Source: Bradyrhizobium sp. CB82 (lineage in GTDB: Bacteria > Pseudomonadota > Alphaproteobacteria > Rhizobiales > Xanthobacteraceae). Taken from it: a stretch of DNA of 64,000 bases. This document shows, one piece after another, positions 43,677-52,273 of the stretch. Each line of letters begins with the position of its first letter. The first letter of the stretch is position 1. Position numbers and translations under genes: made by a program. The DNA is taken from the NCBI RefSeq assembly GCF_029714405.1, contig NZ_CP121650.1, positions 4,283,001 through 4,347,000 of the forward strand, written 5' to 3'. Under the pieces are notes generated by a model. It did no database searches, was not told the DNA's origin, and saw nothing but the letters and a program-made list of their open reading frames with translations.

Positions 43677-45017
43677 TCAGTCCTTCCAAGGATCGAACTC
43701 GCCTTCGCCGGCCATGGCGACGGCGAAGGGCCGCAGCGTGTGCAGCACCTTGACGGTGCCGGCATGCTGCGCGAGCACCTCGGGCAGGCGCCGATAGGCC
43801 ATCGGGCTTTCGTCGAGGTCGGCACCGATCAGGATGACGCCGCGCTCGTTCAGCCAGCGGTCCATCTCGACGCGAGTGAAGCGCCGCTTCGCCTCCTTGC
43901 GTCCGAACAGGCGGCCGGCGCCGTGCACGGTCGAATAGAGCGAAGCCTTCGCCTCGGGACTGTCGACGCCTTCGAGGATCACGGCGTCGTCGCCCATGGA
44001 GCCGCCGACGAATCCCTTCTGGCCGGGGAAAGCCGGCGTCGCGCCCTTGCGCACCACCCACAAATCCCGGCCGCCATGCGTCTCGCGCCAGGCATAGTTG
44101 TGGTGGTTGTGGATGCGCTCGGTGACGCTGCCGCCGATGATCTGGCGGATGCGCTCCACGACCCACTCGCGGCCCGCATTGGCGTAACGCCCGGCGAGCT
44201 GCATCGCCGCAATGTAGCGGCGGCAGAGTTCGGAGTCCTCGTCGACGACGGCGGGCGGGACGTTCATCCCGTCCTTGCCGCCGGCGGCCTTCAGGTAACG
44301 CGTCGCCGAGGTATGTCCGAGACCGCGGCTGCCGAAATGGACGCCGATCCAGACAAAACCGTCCTCGTCGCGCATCAGATCGACATAGTGGTTGCCGGAT
44401 CCGACGGTTCCGAGTTGGGCGACCGCCTTCTGCCGATAAGCTTCCATGTCGCTCTCGCGCCACGCATCGCCGTCGTCGAACAGCTCGTGCTCGGCGCGCT
44501 CGGCGTTGGCCCGGCCGACCCCGAAGGAGATCGTTCTCGTGAGATCGCGGATGATCGTGGGTACGATCGCCGAGATGTCGTCGAAGCGCGTATCGAGACG
44601 CACGGCCATGTTGCCGCAGCCGATGTCGAAGCCGACGCCGGAGATGCTGATCTGTTTCTCATAGGCGATGACCCCGCCGACCGGCTGGGCGTAGCCGAGA
44701 TGGCCGTCCGCGCAGATTGCGCCGGACACGACGTTGCCGACCGCCATGCAGTTGCGCATCTGCGCGACGATCGCCGCATCGTGGTCGCCGATGATCTTCA
44801 GCGGCGCATTCTTGAAGCACTCATCTTGCGGGCGGAGATTCGCGATCTCGCGTGCGAGCTCACTGGTCGCGCGGGCCAGTTGTTCTTTCCGCGCCGCATC
44901 TCGATAGAGACACCAGGCAGGCTGGCCGCGTCCCTCGCCGACGCGCGAATCCGGGTCGACGCCGGCGGCGAGGCAAAGTTCGCGGGCACGTTCCTGGTAG
45001 GGATCGGGTCGTCGCAT
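43677..45017 (-). CDS. rtcB: RtcB-family RNA ligase
   Basis: The protein has 446 residues. The metal and guanylate sites are in place: Asp131 and Cys134 in GVGFDIGCGN, His210 in LGTVGSGNHYV, His227 in VHFGSRGLGH, the HNHHNYAWRE block and the guanylylated His365 in STVHGAGRLFGR. RtcB joins 3'-phosphate or 2',3'-cyclic phosphate RNA ends to 5'-OH ends with GTP. Neither rtcA, rtcR nor an archease gene is adjacent, so it stands alone here. Confidence 0.92.
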   Translation of the reverse strand: MRRPDPYQERARELCLAAGVDPDSRVGEGRGQPAWCLYRDAARKEQLARATSELAREIANLRPQDECFKNAPLKIIGDHDAAIVAQMRNCMAVGNVVSGAICADGHLGYAQPVGGVIAYEKQISISGVGFDIGCGNMAVRLDTRFDDISAIVPTIIRDLTRTISFGVGRANAERAEHELFDDGDAWRESDMEAYRQKAVAQLGTVGSGNHYVDLMRDEDGFVWIGVHFGSRGLGHTSATRYLKAAGGKDGMNVPPAVVDEDSELCRRYIAAMQLAGRYANAGREWVVERIRQIIGGSVTERIHNHHNYAWRETHGGRDLWVVRKGATPAFPGQKGFVGGSMGDDAVILEGVDSPEAKASLYSTVHGAGRLFGRKEAKRRFTRVEMDRWLNERGVILIGADLDESPMAYRRLPEVLAQHAGTVKVLHTLRPFAVAMAGEGEFDPWKD

Positions 45018-45114
45018 GATCTTGCTCCTACTTCATTCCGCGCGTGCCGTATCTGGCTCCCGCAGGCTAGCTCGAGTTGTTCGGAGCCGCCGGAACTCCG
45101 CCAAAAATAAATTA

Positions 45115-45169
45115 AACCGATCGGTTGACAATTGATCCCAGGGTTCTATGTTTAACCACATGGTTGAAC
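45115..45169 (+). promoter_or_regulatory. Promoter with two AACC/GGTT palindromes in front of the ArsR-type gene
   Basis: The perfect 12-bp palindrome aaccgatcggtt (45115-45126) overlaps a consensus -35 TTGACA (45125-45130). After 16 bases follows TATGTT (45147-45152) as -10. A second inverted repeat, gtttaacca/tggttgaac (45150-45169, one mismatch), covers the -10 and start region. Both repeats share AACC/GGTT, suggesting two sites for the ArsR-type repressor. Confidence 0.6.
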
Positions 45170-45507
45170 AATTCGCGCATCTCGACGCCGTTTTCCACGC
45201 CCTCGCGGATCCAACGCGGCGGGCAATGCTTGGCCATCTGGCGGAACGGGAGCTGACGATCGGGGAGCTTGCGACACCGTTCAGCATGAGTTTCGCGGGC
45301 GCCTCGAAGCACGTTCGTGTGCTGGAGAATGCCGGCCTCGTCACACGCACGATCCGCGGCCGTACCCATCTGTGTCGGCTGCAAGCCGCACGGCTCGCGG
45401 AAGCCGATGCATGGCTGCGACGCTACGAACGCTTCTGGAATGACAGGCTCGACTCGTTGGAGGCCTTGCTGCGCGCCGAAGACGAGGCAAAGGCAAAAAA
45501 GAAGTGA
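45160..45507 (+). CDS. ArsR-family (SmtB fold) transcriptional regulator
   Basis: The protein has 115 residues if it starts at the ATG at 45160 (MVEQFAHLDAVFHALADPTR); an ATG at 45148 would add four. The later start fits the predicted transcription start within a base or two, implying a leaderless mRNA. The winged helix reads LTIGELATPFSMSFAGASKH and VRVLENAGLVTRTIRGRTHL. No metal-binding Cys pair is present. It belongs to the group that precedes SRPBCC genes, which follow 11 bases downstream. Confidence 0.88.
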   Translation: MVEQFAHLDAVFHALADPTRRAMLGHLAERELTIGELATPFSMSFAGASKHVRVLENAGLVTRTIRGRTHLCRLQAARLAEADAWLRRYERFWNDRLDSLEALLRAEDEAKAKKK

Positions 45508-45518
45508 GGAGAAGAACG

Positions 45519-46052
45519 ATGGATGCAAAGACCAAGCCCGATGCCTATGGTGAACTGATCGAACCGACGACGCTGAAGCTTCAGCGCCTGCTGCCCGGAC
45601 CGATCGAGCGTGTCTGGGCGTACCTCACCGACAGCGACCTTCGCCGCAAATGGCTGGCGGCGGGCGTGATGGAGACCAGCGTCGGTGCACCCTTCGAGTT
45701 CGTCTGGCGCAACGATGAACTCAACGATCCCCCGAGCAGGCGCCCGGCCGGCTTTCCCGAAGAGCATCGGATGCAGAGCCGGATCACCGAGTGCGATCCG
45801 CCACGAAAGCTATCGATTGCCTGGAGCAACAGCGGCGACGTGACCTTCGAACTGGAGCCGAAGGGAAAGGGCGTGGTGCTCACCGTGATCCATCGTCGTC
45901 TGCCCGACCGCTCGACCATGCTCAAGGTCGGCGCCGGCTGGCACATGCATCTCGACATTCTGGTCGCGCGCATCTCTGGCGAGGAGCCGGCGCCGTTCTG
46001 GGATGGCTGGGCTCGGCTTCAGCAGGACTACGACCGGCGGCTGCCGGCCTGA
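45519..46052 (+). CDS. SRPBCC (AHSA1-like) family protein
   Basis: The protein has 177 residues from the ATG at 45519 behind GAGGAGAAG. LQRLLPGPIERVWAYLTDSD and LRRKWLAAGVMET form the START-like opening, and GWHMHLDILVARISGEEPAP the C-terminal helix. Such proteins bind hydrophobic ligands or act as Hsp90-activator-like folds; the function is unknown. It forms an operon with the ArsR regulator and probably the DUF899 gene. Confidence 0.88.
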   Translation: MDAKTKPDAYGELIEPTTLKLQRLLPGPIERVWAYLTDSDLRRKWLAAGVMETSVGAPFEFVWRNDELNDPPSRRPAGFPEEHRMQSRITECDPPRKLSIAWSNSGDVTFELEPKGKGVVLTVIHRRLPDRSTMLKVGAGWHMHLDILVARISGEEPAPFWDGWARLQQDYDRRLPA

Positions 46053-46085
46053 CGTAACGCACCCACAACCAACAGGAGGTTAGCC

Positions 46086-46832
46086 ATGCAGATTCATGTC
46101 GTTTCGGCGCAGGAGTGGGAAGCTGCGCGTCAGCAGTTGCTCGTCAAGGAGAAGGCGTCAACCCGAGCCCGTGACGCACTGGCCGCTGAGCGGCGACGGA
46201 TGCCATGGCTCGCGGTGGAGAAGAGTTACGCGTTCGATGGGCCCGAGGGCAAAGCGAGCTTGTTCGACTTGTTCGCGGGCCGCCGTCAGCTCATCGTTTA
46301 CCGCGCGTTTTTCGAGCCGGGCGTGTTTGGCTGGCCCGACCACGCCTGCCGCGGCTGCTCCATGGTGGCCGACCAGGTTGCCCATCTCGCTCATCTGAAC
46401 GCGCGTGATACCACGCTCGTGCTTGTCTCGCGTGCGCCGCAGGCGGACATCGCACGCCTCAAGGCACGGATGGGATGGGAGATGCCCTGGTACACGATCA
46501 CGGATAGCTTCGACGCCGACTTCGGCGTGGGGGAATGGCACGGCACCAACGTGTTCTTCCGCGACGGCAGCAAACTCTACCGTACCTATTTCATCAACAA
46601 CCGTGGCGACGAGCAGATGGGGGGTACCTGGAACTACCTCGACATCACACCGCTCGGCCGGCAGGAGGTGTGGGAAGACTCGCCCGAGGGCTATCCCCAG
46701 ACGCCGACCTACAAGTGGTGGAACTGGCATGACAACTACGAGGCAGGTGCGGCGCCCGACAAGAGATGGGTCGAGGTGTCGGACGCCGGAGAAGCGGCGT
46801 TCCGGAAACAGCAGGCGAGCGCAAAGTCGTGA
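46086..46832 (+). CDS. DUF899 family thioredoxin-like protein
   Basis: The protein has 248 residues from the ATG at 46086 behind AGGAGGT. RRQLIVYRAFFEPGVFGWPD and HACRGCSMVADQVAHLAHLN mark DUF899; the CRGC pair sits where a thioredoxin active site would be. FFRDGSKLYRTYFINNRGDE and the W-rich TYKWWNWHDNYE follow. Redox activity is inferred from the fold; no substrate is known. It overlaps the next gene by four bases. Confidence 0.9.
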   Translation: MQIHVVSAQEWEAARQQLLVKEKASTRARDALAAERRRMPWLAVEKSYAFDGPEGKASLFDLFAGRRQLIVYRAFFEPGVFGWPDHACRGCSMVADQVAHLAHLNARDTTLVLVSRAPQADIARLKARMGWEMPWYTITDSFDADFGVGEWHGTNVFFRDGSKLYRTYFINNRGDEQMGGTWNYLDITPLGRQEVWEDSPEGYPQTPTYKWWNWHDNYEAGAAPDKRWVEVSDAGEAAFRKQQASAKS

Positions 46833-47068
46833 GCCAGACCGCGGCGATCGGCGCGGCCAACCGGCTGCGCCTCGCAGCCGCGCCGACGTTCGCGATCATG
46901 GCGCTGCTGACGGCCATTCTTGGCGGCGGATCTCCGGATGCGTTGTGTTCGACCGCGGGGGCGTCGCCGTTCGGCGGAATGGTCACAATGTACCTACTGA
47001 TGAGCGCCTTCCATTTGGCGCCTTGGCTGAAGTTGATCGGGAGCCGCCGGGCTGTCTCGCGTGGGTGA
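46829..47068 (+). CDS. Small membrane protein
   Basis: The protein has 79 residues from a GTG at 46829 that overlaps the DUF899 stop (GTGA). It has two hydrophobic segments, TFAIMALLTAILGG and MVTMYLLMSAFHLAPWLKLI, with a Cys-containing loop between them (DALCSTAG). I associate this type of protein with DUF899 genes in rhizobia. Its function is unknown. Confidence 0.75.
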   Translation: MSQTAAIGAANRLRLAAAPTFAIMALLTAILGGGSPDALCSTAGASPFGGMVTMYLLMSAFHLAPWLKLIGSRRAVSRG

Positions 47069-47137
47069 AGGCCCGGAGCAAGACCGTAAGACCGAGTGAC
47101 CCGGGCGCGGGAGGCCATGCAGCAGACGGAATAGGGG

Positions 47138-47797
47138 ATGCCAAGCTATCTCGGCCTCGACGGCTTTCGGTCTGGCTGGGTTGCGGCCTGGATCGATTGG
47201 CGCGGCGATCATGGGTTTGACTATGCACCGGGCCTCGCGCGCTTGCTCGCGATGCCGCATAAGCGCGCGATGGTCGACATGCCCATCGGATTGAAGATGA
47301 CGGGCTATCGGGTCTGCGATCTTCGTGCCCGCGAGCTGGTCGGCGCTACCGTCTTCCTCGGCGCGCGTCGCGATCTCTGGACGTTTGCGGACATGGCCGC
47401 CGCGAACCGGCACTACTGGCAGCAGGGCGACAAAGGCGTGTCGTGCCAGCTCTGGAACATCAGGGACAAGATCAGAGAGCTCGACGTTGTCATGACACCG
47501 GATCGCCAGAAGACGATCGGCGAAGCGCATCCGGAATTGATCTTCTGGAATCTCGCCGGCAGCCGAAAGCTGGACCGAAAGGCGTCGGCGACCGGGCGCG
47601 AACAGCGCATCCGGCTGCTGGAGAGGTGCGGCTTTGTCAAGCTCCGGAAATGGCTCACGCAGCGCCACGGCACCGGCATCGGTCGCGACGACCTGATCGA
47701 CGCCTGTGCCTGCGCGATCGCTGCGCGCGACAGCATCAGATGCCTCGATGGCGAAGATCCTGATCCGCGCGGGTTGCGGATGGAGATCAACTATTGA
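47138..47797 (+). CDS. DUF429 family protein (RNase H-like fold)
   Basis: The protein has 219 residues from the ATG at 47138 behind AGGGG. YLGLDGFRSGWVAAWIDW is the opening with the conserved Asp, MVDMPIGL carries the second acidic residue, GATVFLGARRDLW follows, and the end includes DDLIDACACAIAAR. These residues suggest a nuclease-like RNase H fold, but no activity is established for the family. Confidence 0.85.
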   Translation: MPSYLGLDGFRSGWVAAWIDWRGDHGFDYAPGLARLLAMPHKRAMVDMPIGLKMTGYRVCDLRARELVGATVFLGARRDLWTFADMAAANRHYWQQGDKGVSCQLWNIRDKIRELDVVMTPDRQKTIGEAHPELIFWNLAGSRKLDRKASATGREQRIRLLERCGFVKLRKWLTQRHGTGIGRDDLIDACACAIAARDSIRCLDGEDPDPRGLRMEINY

Positions 47798-48030
47798 GAG
47801 CGATCAGCTGCCCCGATCGCTTCCGCCTGTGCGGTGCGGCCTCGTTGCGCACGGCGCTGCTTGAGATGCTGGCGAAGTTGATCTTCCTGATGTTCTAACC
47901 TCGCCGCTCTGGCTTCATACTCGTCGGCCATCGTCCGCAGCCGTCGCGAGGCTTCGTTATGGGCAAGGTCTTCCGCGACCCGGCGACAACGCTCGGCGTG
48001 ATCGAGCAAGGCGCGCTTCTCGATGTTCAT
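47791..48030 (-). CDS. Small coiled-coil protein (hypothetical)
   Basis: The protein has 79 residues from the ATG at 48030. The sequence is almost wholly helical and charged (LLDHAERCRRVAEDLAHNEA, MADEYEARAARLEHQEDQLR). Short proteins with this DHAERCRR pattern recur in Bradyrhizobium genomes (from memory). Its 3' end overlaps the end of the DUF429 gene. Confidence 0.6.
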   Translation of the reverse strand: MNIEKRALLDHAERCRRVAEDLAHNEASRRLRTMADEYEARAARLEHQEDQLRQHLKQRRAQRGRTAQAEAIGAADRSQ

Positions 48031-48194
48031 CTCCTGACAACGCGGGCGTGGCTCAATGGTCCCTCGCCCTGGTTTTGAAAGAGCGCCCGTGTGGCGTTCC
48101 GAGTGGGAAAGAGTGGCATTGTTTTCGCGGGAGCAAGGAACCCGGCTAACGAGCCGACGTTGAGAGATCAAGTTTTGCTGAGGGGACGAATGCA

Positions 48195-48341
48195 ATGAAC
48201 GATGTCAGCCAATTGGCGACCGCGATGCTGGCGATCGCCTTTACGGCGATGTTGCTGGTCACGGGCCAATGGTTCATGGAGTATCGGTTGCAACATGAAC
48301 CGATGGCGCCGATCGCGGCGATGATGACATTGCCGCCATAA
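48195..48341 (+). CDS. 48-residue single-span membrane protein
   Basis: A short frame follows AGGGGACGA and reads MNDVSQLATAMLAIAFTAML then LVTGQWFMEYRL, with one hydrophobic segment of about 20 residues and a Met/Pro-rich tail. It is a plausible small membrane protein. No family is recognised. Confidence 0.45.
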   Translation: MNDVSQLATAMLAIAFTAMLLVTGQWFMEYRLQHEPMAPIAAMMTLPP

Positions 48342-48470
48342 TGCGTCGGGCCGTCCCCCACCGAACCTTGTCGTCGTGACCGGAACGTGCAGGCGGCACG
48401 GCCTGTGATCTTGCGTTGTTCCGCTCCTCGCCTAGATTAGATGCGCCCACCACATGCATCTAAGGTCCTG

Positions 48471-49175
48471 ATGTCCGATCTCTCAGCTTTCGCCATCACC
48501 AAGCGCTGGCCCGCCAAAAATCCCGAGCTCCTTCAACTCTACTCCCTGCCGACGCCGAACGGCGTCAAGGTCTCGATCATGCTGGAGGAGATCGGCCTGC
48601 CTTACGAGGTCCATCTCGTCGACTTCGGCAAGGATGACCAGAAGACGGTGGAATTCCTGTCGCTCAATCCGAACGGCAAGATTCCCGCGATCCTCGATCC
48701 CAACGGCCCCGGTGGCAGGCCGCTGCCGCTGTTCGAATCCGGCGCGATCCTGCAATACCTCGCCGAGAAGACCGGCAAGCTCCTGTCGCACGACGCGGCA
48801 CGCCGCTATCAGACCATCCAGTGGGTGCACTTCCAGATGGGCGGAATCGGGCCGATGTTCGGCCAGGTCGGCTTCTTCCACAAGTTCGCCGGTAAGGAAT
48901 TCGAGGACAAGCGGCCGCTCGAGCGCTACGTGGACGAGTCCAAGCGCCTGCTCGGCGTCATGGAGACGCATCTTGCCGGCCGACAATGGGTGATGGAGGA
49001 CGAGTACACCATTGCCGACATCTCCATGCTCGGCTGGGTCCGCAATCTCATCGGATTCTATGGCGCGCGCGATCTGGTCGAGTTCAACAAGTTCAAGGCG
49101 GTCGGCGCCTGGCTTGAGCGTGGCCTGGCGCGACCGGCAGTGCAGCGCGGACTGAATATTCCGAAACGGCCGTGA
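48471..49175 (+). CDS. Glutathione S-transferase family protein (YfcG/YghU-like)
   Basis: The protein has 234 residues from the ATG at 48471. The thioredoxin-like N-terminal domain includes LYSLPTPNGVKVSIMLEEIG, NPNGKIPAILDP and LPLFESGAILQYLAEKTG; the helical C-terminal domain includes QMGGIGPMFGQVGFFHKFAG. The TPNG motif in place of a catalytic Cys or Tyr is typical of nu-class YfcG-type enzymes with disulfide-bond reductase activity. Confidence 0.92.
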   Translation: MSDLSAFAITKRWPAKNPELLQLYSLPTPNGVKVSIMLEEIGLPYEVHLVDFGKDDQKTVEFLSLNPNGKIPAILDPNGPGGRPLPLFESGAILQYLAEKTGKLLSHDAARRYQTIQWVHFQMGGIGPMFGQVGFFHKFAGKEFEDKRPLERYVDESKRLLGVMETHLAGRQWVMEDEYTIADISMLGWVRNLIGFYGARDLVEFNKFKAVGAWLERGLARPAVQRGLNIPKRP

Positions 49176-49190
49176 GGCGGAAGGGTGGTG

Positions 49191-49562
49191 CTAGAACAGC
49201 CGGCCGCCGTTCGGCGCGGGTTTGCCCGGCTGCACTAGCACGACCTTGCCCTCGGCGTCGGGGAAACCGAGCGTCAACACCTCGGAAACGACCGGCCCGA
49301 TCTGGCGCGGGGGGAAATTGACGACGGCCGCGACCTGCTGTCCTACCAGCGTTTCCAGCGGATGGTTTTCGGTGATCTGCGCCGAGCTCTTGCGCACGCC
49401 GATCACGGGGCCGAAGTCGATCCACAACCGCCACGCCGGCTTGCGCGCTTCGGGGAACGGCTTTGCGTCGATGATGGTGCCGACGCGGATGTCGACCTTC
49501 AGAAACGTGTCGAAGTCGATGGTCGGTGCCGCGGCGGCAGTGGAATCGTGGTTGACGTGCAT
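49191..49562 (-). CDS. csaA: tRNA-binding protein CsaA
   Basis: The protein has 123 residues. It has the OB-fold of CsaA: FDTFLKVDIRVGTIIDAKPF, RLWIDFGPVIGVRKSSAQIT, and VVNFPPRQIGPVVSEVLTLG. CsaA proteins bind tRNA and have chaperone-like effects linked to export in Bacillus. The gene stands alone and diverges from the ArsC-like gene. Confidence 0.92.
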   Translation of the reverse strand: MHVNHDSTAAAAPTIDFDTFLKVDIRVGTIIDAKPFPEARKPAWRLWIDFGPVIGVRKSSAQITENHPLETLVGQQVAAVVNFPPRQIGPVVSEVLTLGFPDAEGKVVLVQPGKPAPNGGRLF

Positions 49563-49666
49563 GGTGCAATCCGTGTGGTGAACTCAGGTAGCGAATATTG
49601 TGGGGCGCGCGGTAGTTTCGTACAACGCCGGCCATCGTCACGACGACCCATGCACGAGGAACGGCC

Positions 49667-50026
49667 TTGCCCATCATCATCTATGGCATCAAGAACTGCG
49701 ACACCATGAAGAAGGCGCGCGCCTGGCTCGATGCCAACGGTGTGGCCTATGATTTCCACGACTACAAGGCCGCGGGCGTCGAGAAGGAAAAGCTCAAGGC
49801 GTGGAGTGACAAGGTCGGCTGGGAGACGCTGCTCAACCGTGCCGGCACCACGTTCAAGAAGCTTCCCGAGGCCGACAGGGAGGGCCTCAACGAGAAGAAG
49901 GCGCTCGCCTTGATGCTGGCGCAACCCTCGATGATCAAGCGGCCCGTGCTCGAGATGGGCAGCAAGCTCCTGGTCGGATTCAAGCCGGAAATCTACGCCA
50001 AGGACGTCGGCGCCAGAAAGCGCTGA
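49667..50026 (+). CDS. ArsC/Spx-family reductase-like protein (YffB type)
   Basis: The protein has 119 residues from a TTG at 49667 behind GAGGA; no other start fits the family length. IIIYGIKNCDTMKKARAWLD is the thioredoxin-like opening with the single Cys and the CDTMKKA motif of YffB, LLNRAGTTFKKLP the middle and MIKRPVLEMGSKLLVGFKPE the end. Probably a glutathione-dependent thiol reductase; arsenate reductase activity is not implied. Confidence 0.87.
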   Translation: MPIIIYGIKNCDTMKKARAWLDANGVAYDFHDYKAAGVEKEKLKAWSDKVGWETLLNRAGTTFKKLPEADREGLNEKKALALMLAQPSMIKRPVLEMGSKLLVGFKPEIYAKDVGARKR

Positions 50027-50181
50027 AGGCTGGCCAAGGCTAGTTCAGGCTCGATGATCTCGGCGGTCACGCCGAGTGCGGCCGGGTCGGCGAACTTAAT
50101 CATCTCGGTGGCTATAATGCGGCCGGGCGCGCGATGAACGAGATCGCGGTCGATCACCGCGCGCATTTTCGGGCGCGGCAT
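49993..50181 (-). CDS. 62-residue ORF downstream of the PAS remnant (doubtful)
   Basis: The frame starts MPRPKMRAVIDRDLVHRAPG, four bases after the stop of the PAS remnant, and overlaps the 3' end of the ArsC-like gene. Its composition is protein-like but no family is recognised. It may be a remnant or a chance frame. Confidence 0.25.
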   Translation of the reverse strand: MPRPKMRAVIDRDLVHRAPGRIIATEMIKFADPAALGVTAEIIEPELALASLQRFLAPTSLA

Positions 50182-50185
50182 CGCG

Positions 50186-50429
50186 TCATTTCCCGCGCTT
50201 CAGATTCTTGATCTCGAAGCCGCCGTCCTCGCTGATCGTCTTCACGGACGCAATGACATGGGTGATTTTGTCGTCGATCGCGAACGGCAGCAGCAGGCGC
50301 TCGTAAGCGACGGCGCGGCAGCCACGTGTTCAGGAGATCACGTTGCGTGATCGACTTGACGCCCGACGGAGTGGCGCTTTCGAAATCCAAAACAATATTC
50401 CGGCGAAATACACACCGCGGATGATCCAC
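50186..50429 (-). pseudogene. PAS-domain protein remnant, frameshifted
   Basis: On the minus strand one frame reads IVLDFESATPSGVKSITQRD then LLNTW, and a second frame continues RAVAYERLLLPFAIDDKITH, VIASVKTISEDGGFEIKNL and a stop at 50186. The YERLLLPF block followed by an I-A-S segment is typical of the PAS_5 domain common in rhizobia. At least one frameshift separates the pieces and the start is missing. Confidence 0.5.
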
Positions 50430-50739
50430 CGCGCGGGAAAATCTTCCATGAAGGGCTGGCCGAGCCTACGAAAGATCGTTAACGACGGCTTGATGAGCGA
50501 TGGTTTGCGCGCGAGGTCATCGGGCAGTGCGACATCAATGCCTTCGACTAAGGGAGCATCTGTCCCCTGGTCGGCGGCTCCGTCTGCTCAGCTTTCCGCC
50601 TTGCCTAACCCCCGTCACCTCCGGCATATTCCGCCACCGGAGGCGGCATTCCAGGAAGGCTCCAAGGCTTCCGGAAAGCCGATAGCAATAAGCAAAGCTA
50701 CGCGCGGCCAGCGCGTCGCGCGGGGAGGGGGAAATCTGT
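50430..50739 (+). other. Intergenic stretch upstream of the second Liv operon
   Basis: I see no coding pattern on either strand in these 310 bases. It should contain the promoter of the transporter operon; GGGGAGGGGG just before 50740 is its ribosome site. Confidence 0.5.
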
Positions 50740-51495
50740 TTGGCCGATGAGTTCATTCTCGAAACGGAAGGGCTGACCAAGGAGTTCGCGGGATTCTTCG
50801 CCGTCCGCGATGTCGCCCTCAAGGTCCGCCGTGGGAGCATTCACGCGTTGATCGGTCCGAACGGGGCCGGGAAGACGACGTGCTTCAATCTCCTGACCAA
50901 GTTTCTCAAACCGTCTACCGGAAAAATCTTCTACAAGGGACAGGACATCACGGCCATGGCGCCGGCCGACGTCGCGCGCATGGGATTGGTGCGGTCATTT
51001 CAGATCTCGGCAGTGTTTCCGCATCTGACCGCGCTGGAGAACGTGCGGGTCGCGTTGCAGCGTCAGCACGGCAGCTCGTTCGACTTCTGGCGCTCCAAGT
51101 CGGTGCTCAATCGCTTCAACAATCGCGCACTGGAACTTCTGGACGATGTGGGCCTCAGCGAGTTCGCCAATACGCCAGCGGTCGAGATGCCCTATGGGCG
51201 CAAACGTGCACTCGAGATTGCAACGACGCTCGCGCTCGACCCGGAAATGATGCTCCTGGACGAGCCGATGGCCGGAATGGGCCACGAGGACATCGACAAG
51301 ATCGCGGCCCTGATCAAGCGCATCTCGGCAAACTATACCATCCTGATGGTCGAGCATAATTTGAGCGTGGTCGCCAATCTCTCCGACATCATCACCGTCC
51401 TGACGCGCGGGCAGGTGCTGGCGCAAGGCCATTACACCGATCTCGCCAAGGACGAGCGTGTCAAGGAAGCCTATCTGGGAGCCGGTCATGCCTGA
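50740..51495 (+). CDS. Liv-type ABC transporter ATP-binding protein (LivG-like)
   Basis: The protein has 251 residues from a TTG at 50740 behind GGGGAGGGGG. Walker A is GPNGAGKTTCFN, the Q-loop GLVRSFQISAVFP, and Walker B MMLLDEPMAGMGHED. The signature region reads VEMPYGRKRALEIATTLAL, a common LivG variant. It opens the second importer operon, in which the order is ATPase, ATPase, binding protein, permease, permease. Confidence 0.92.
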   Translation: MADEFILETEGLTKEFAGFFAVRDVALKVRRGSIHALIGPNGAGKTTCFNLLTKFLKPSTGKIFYKGQDITAMAPADVARMGLVRSFQISAVFPHLTALENVRVALQRQHGSSFDFWRSKSVLNRFNNRALELLDDVGLSEFANTPAVEMPYGRKRALEIATTLALDPEMMLLDEPMAGMGHEDIDKIAALIKRISANYTILMVEHNLSVVANLSDIITVLTRGQVLAQGHYTDLAKDERVKEAYLGAGHA

Positions 51496-52237
51496 CACCG
51501 CGATCGCCGAGGCACCGGCCAGGGCTGCAACGACGGGCGGCAACATCCTCCAGGTCCGCAACTTGGAGGCCTGGTACGGCGAGTCCCACATCCTGCATGG
51601 GATCAATTTCGACGTGAATGCGGGCGAGGTCGTCACCCTGCTCGGACGCAACGGCGCCGGCAAGACGACCACGCTGAAGTCGATCATGGGCATCATCGGC
51701 AGGCGTGCCGGCTCGATTCGTTTCAACAACCAGGAGATCATCCGCGCGACCTCTGACAGGATCGCGCGCATGGGGATTGCCTTCTGCCCCGAGGAGCGCG
51801 GTATCTTCGCAAGCCTGGACGTGCGGGAAAACCTGCTGCTGCCGCCGATCGTGCGGGCGGGGGGCCTCTCGCTCGACCAGATATTCGAGTTGTTTCCGAA
51901 CCTGAAGGAACGCCTGAGCAGCCAGGGGACAAAACTCTCCGGCGGCGAGCAGCAGATGCTGGCGATTGCGCGCATCCTGCGCACCGGCGCGAGCTTCCTG
52001 ATGCTGGACGAGCCGACGGAGGGTCTTGCACCGGTCATCATCCAGCAGATCGGCCACACCATCGCGCGGCTGAAGAAGGAGGGGTTTACCATCCTGCTGG
52101 TCGAGCAGAACTTCCGCTTCGCCTCGACCGTCGCCGATCGCTATTATGTCGTCGAGCACGGCAAGATCATTGACGGATTCTCCAATGCGGAGCTTGCCGC
52201 CAATATGGACAAGCTCCACGCCTATCTCGGCGTCTAG
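51488..52237 (+). CDS. Liv-type ABC transporter ATP-binding protein (LivF-like)
   Basis: The protein has 249 residues from the ATG at 51488, overlapping the preceding gene by eight bases. A 20-residue polar N-terminal tail precedes LQVRNLEAWYGESHILHG. It has Walker A GRNGAGKTT, signature TKLSGGEQQMLAIARIL and Walker B MLDEPTEGLAP, as usual for LivF. Confidence 0.92.
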   Translation: MPDTAIAEAPARAATTGGNILQVRNLEAWYGESHILHGINFDVNAGEVVTLLGRNGAGKTTTLKSIMGIIGRRAGSIRFNNQEIIRATSDRIARMGIAFCPEERGIFASLDVRENLLLPPIVRAGGLSLDQIFELFPNLKERLSSQGTKLSGGEQQMLAIARILRTGASFLMLDEPTEGLAPVIIQQIGHTIARLKKEGFTILLVEQNFRFASTVADRYYVVEHGKIIDGFSNAELAANMDKLHAYLGV

Positions 52238-52273
52238 AACGACCAACGAGAAACTTCAAAAAAGGAAAGTTGC

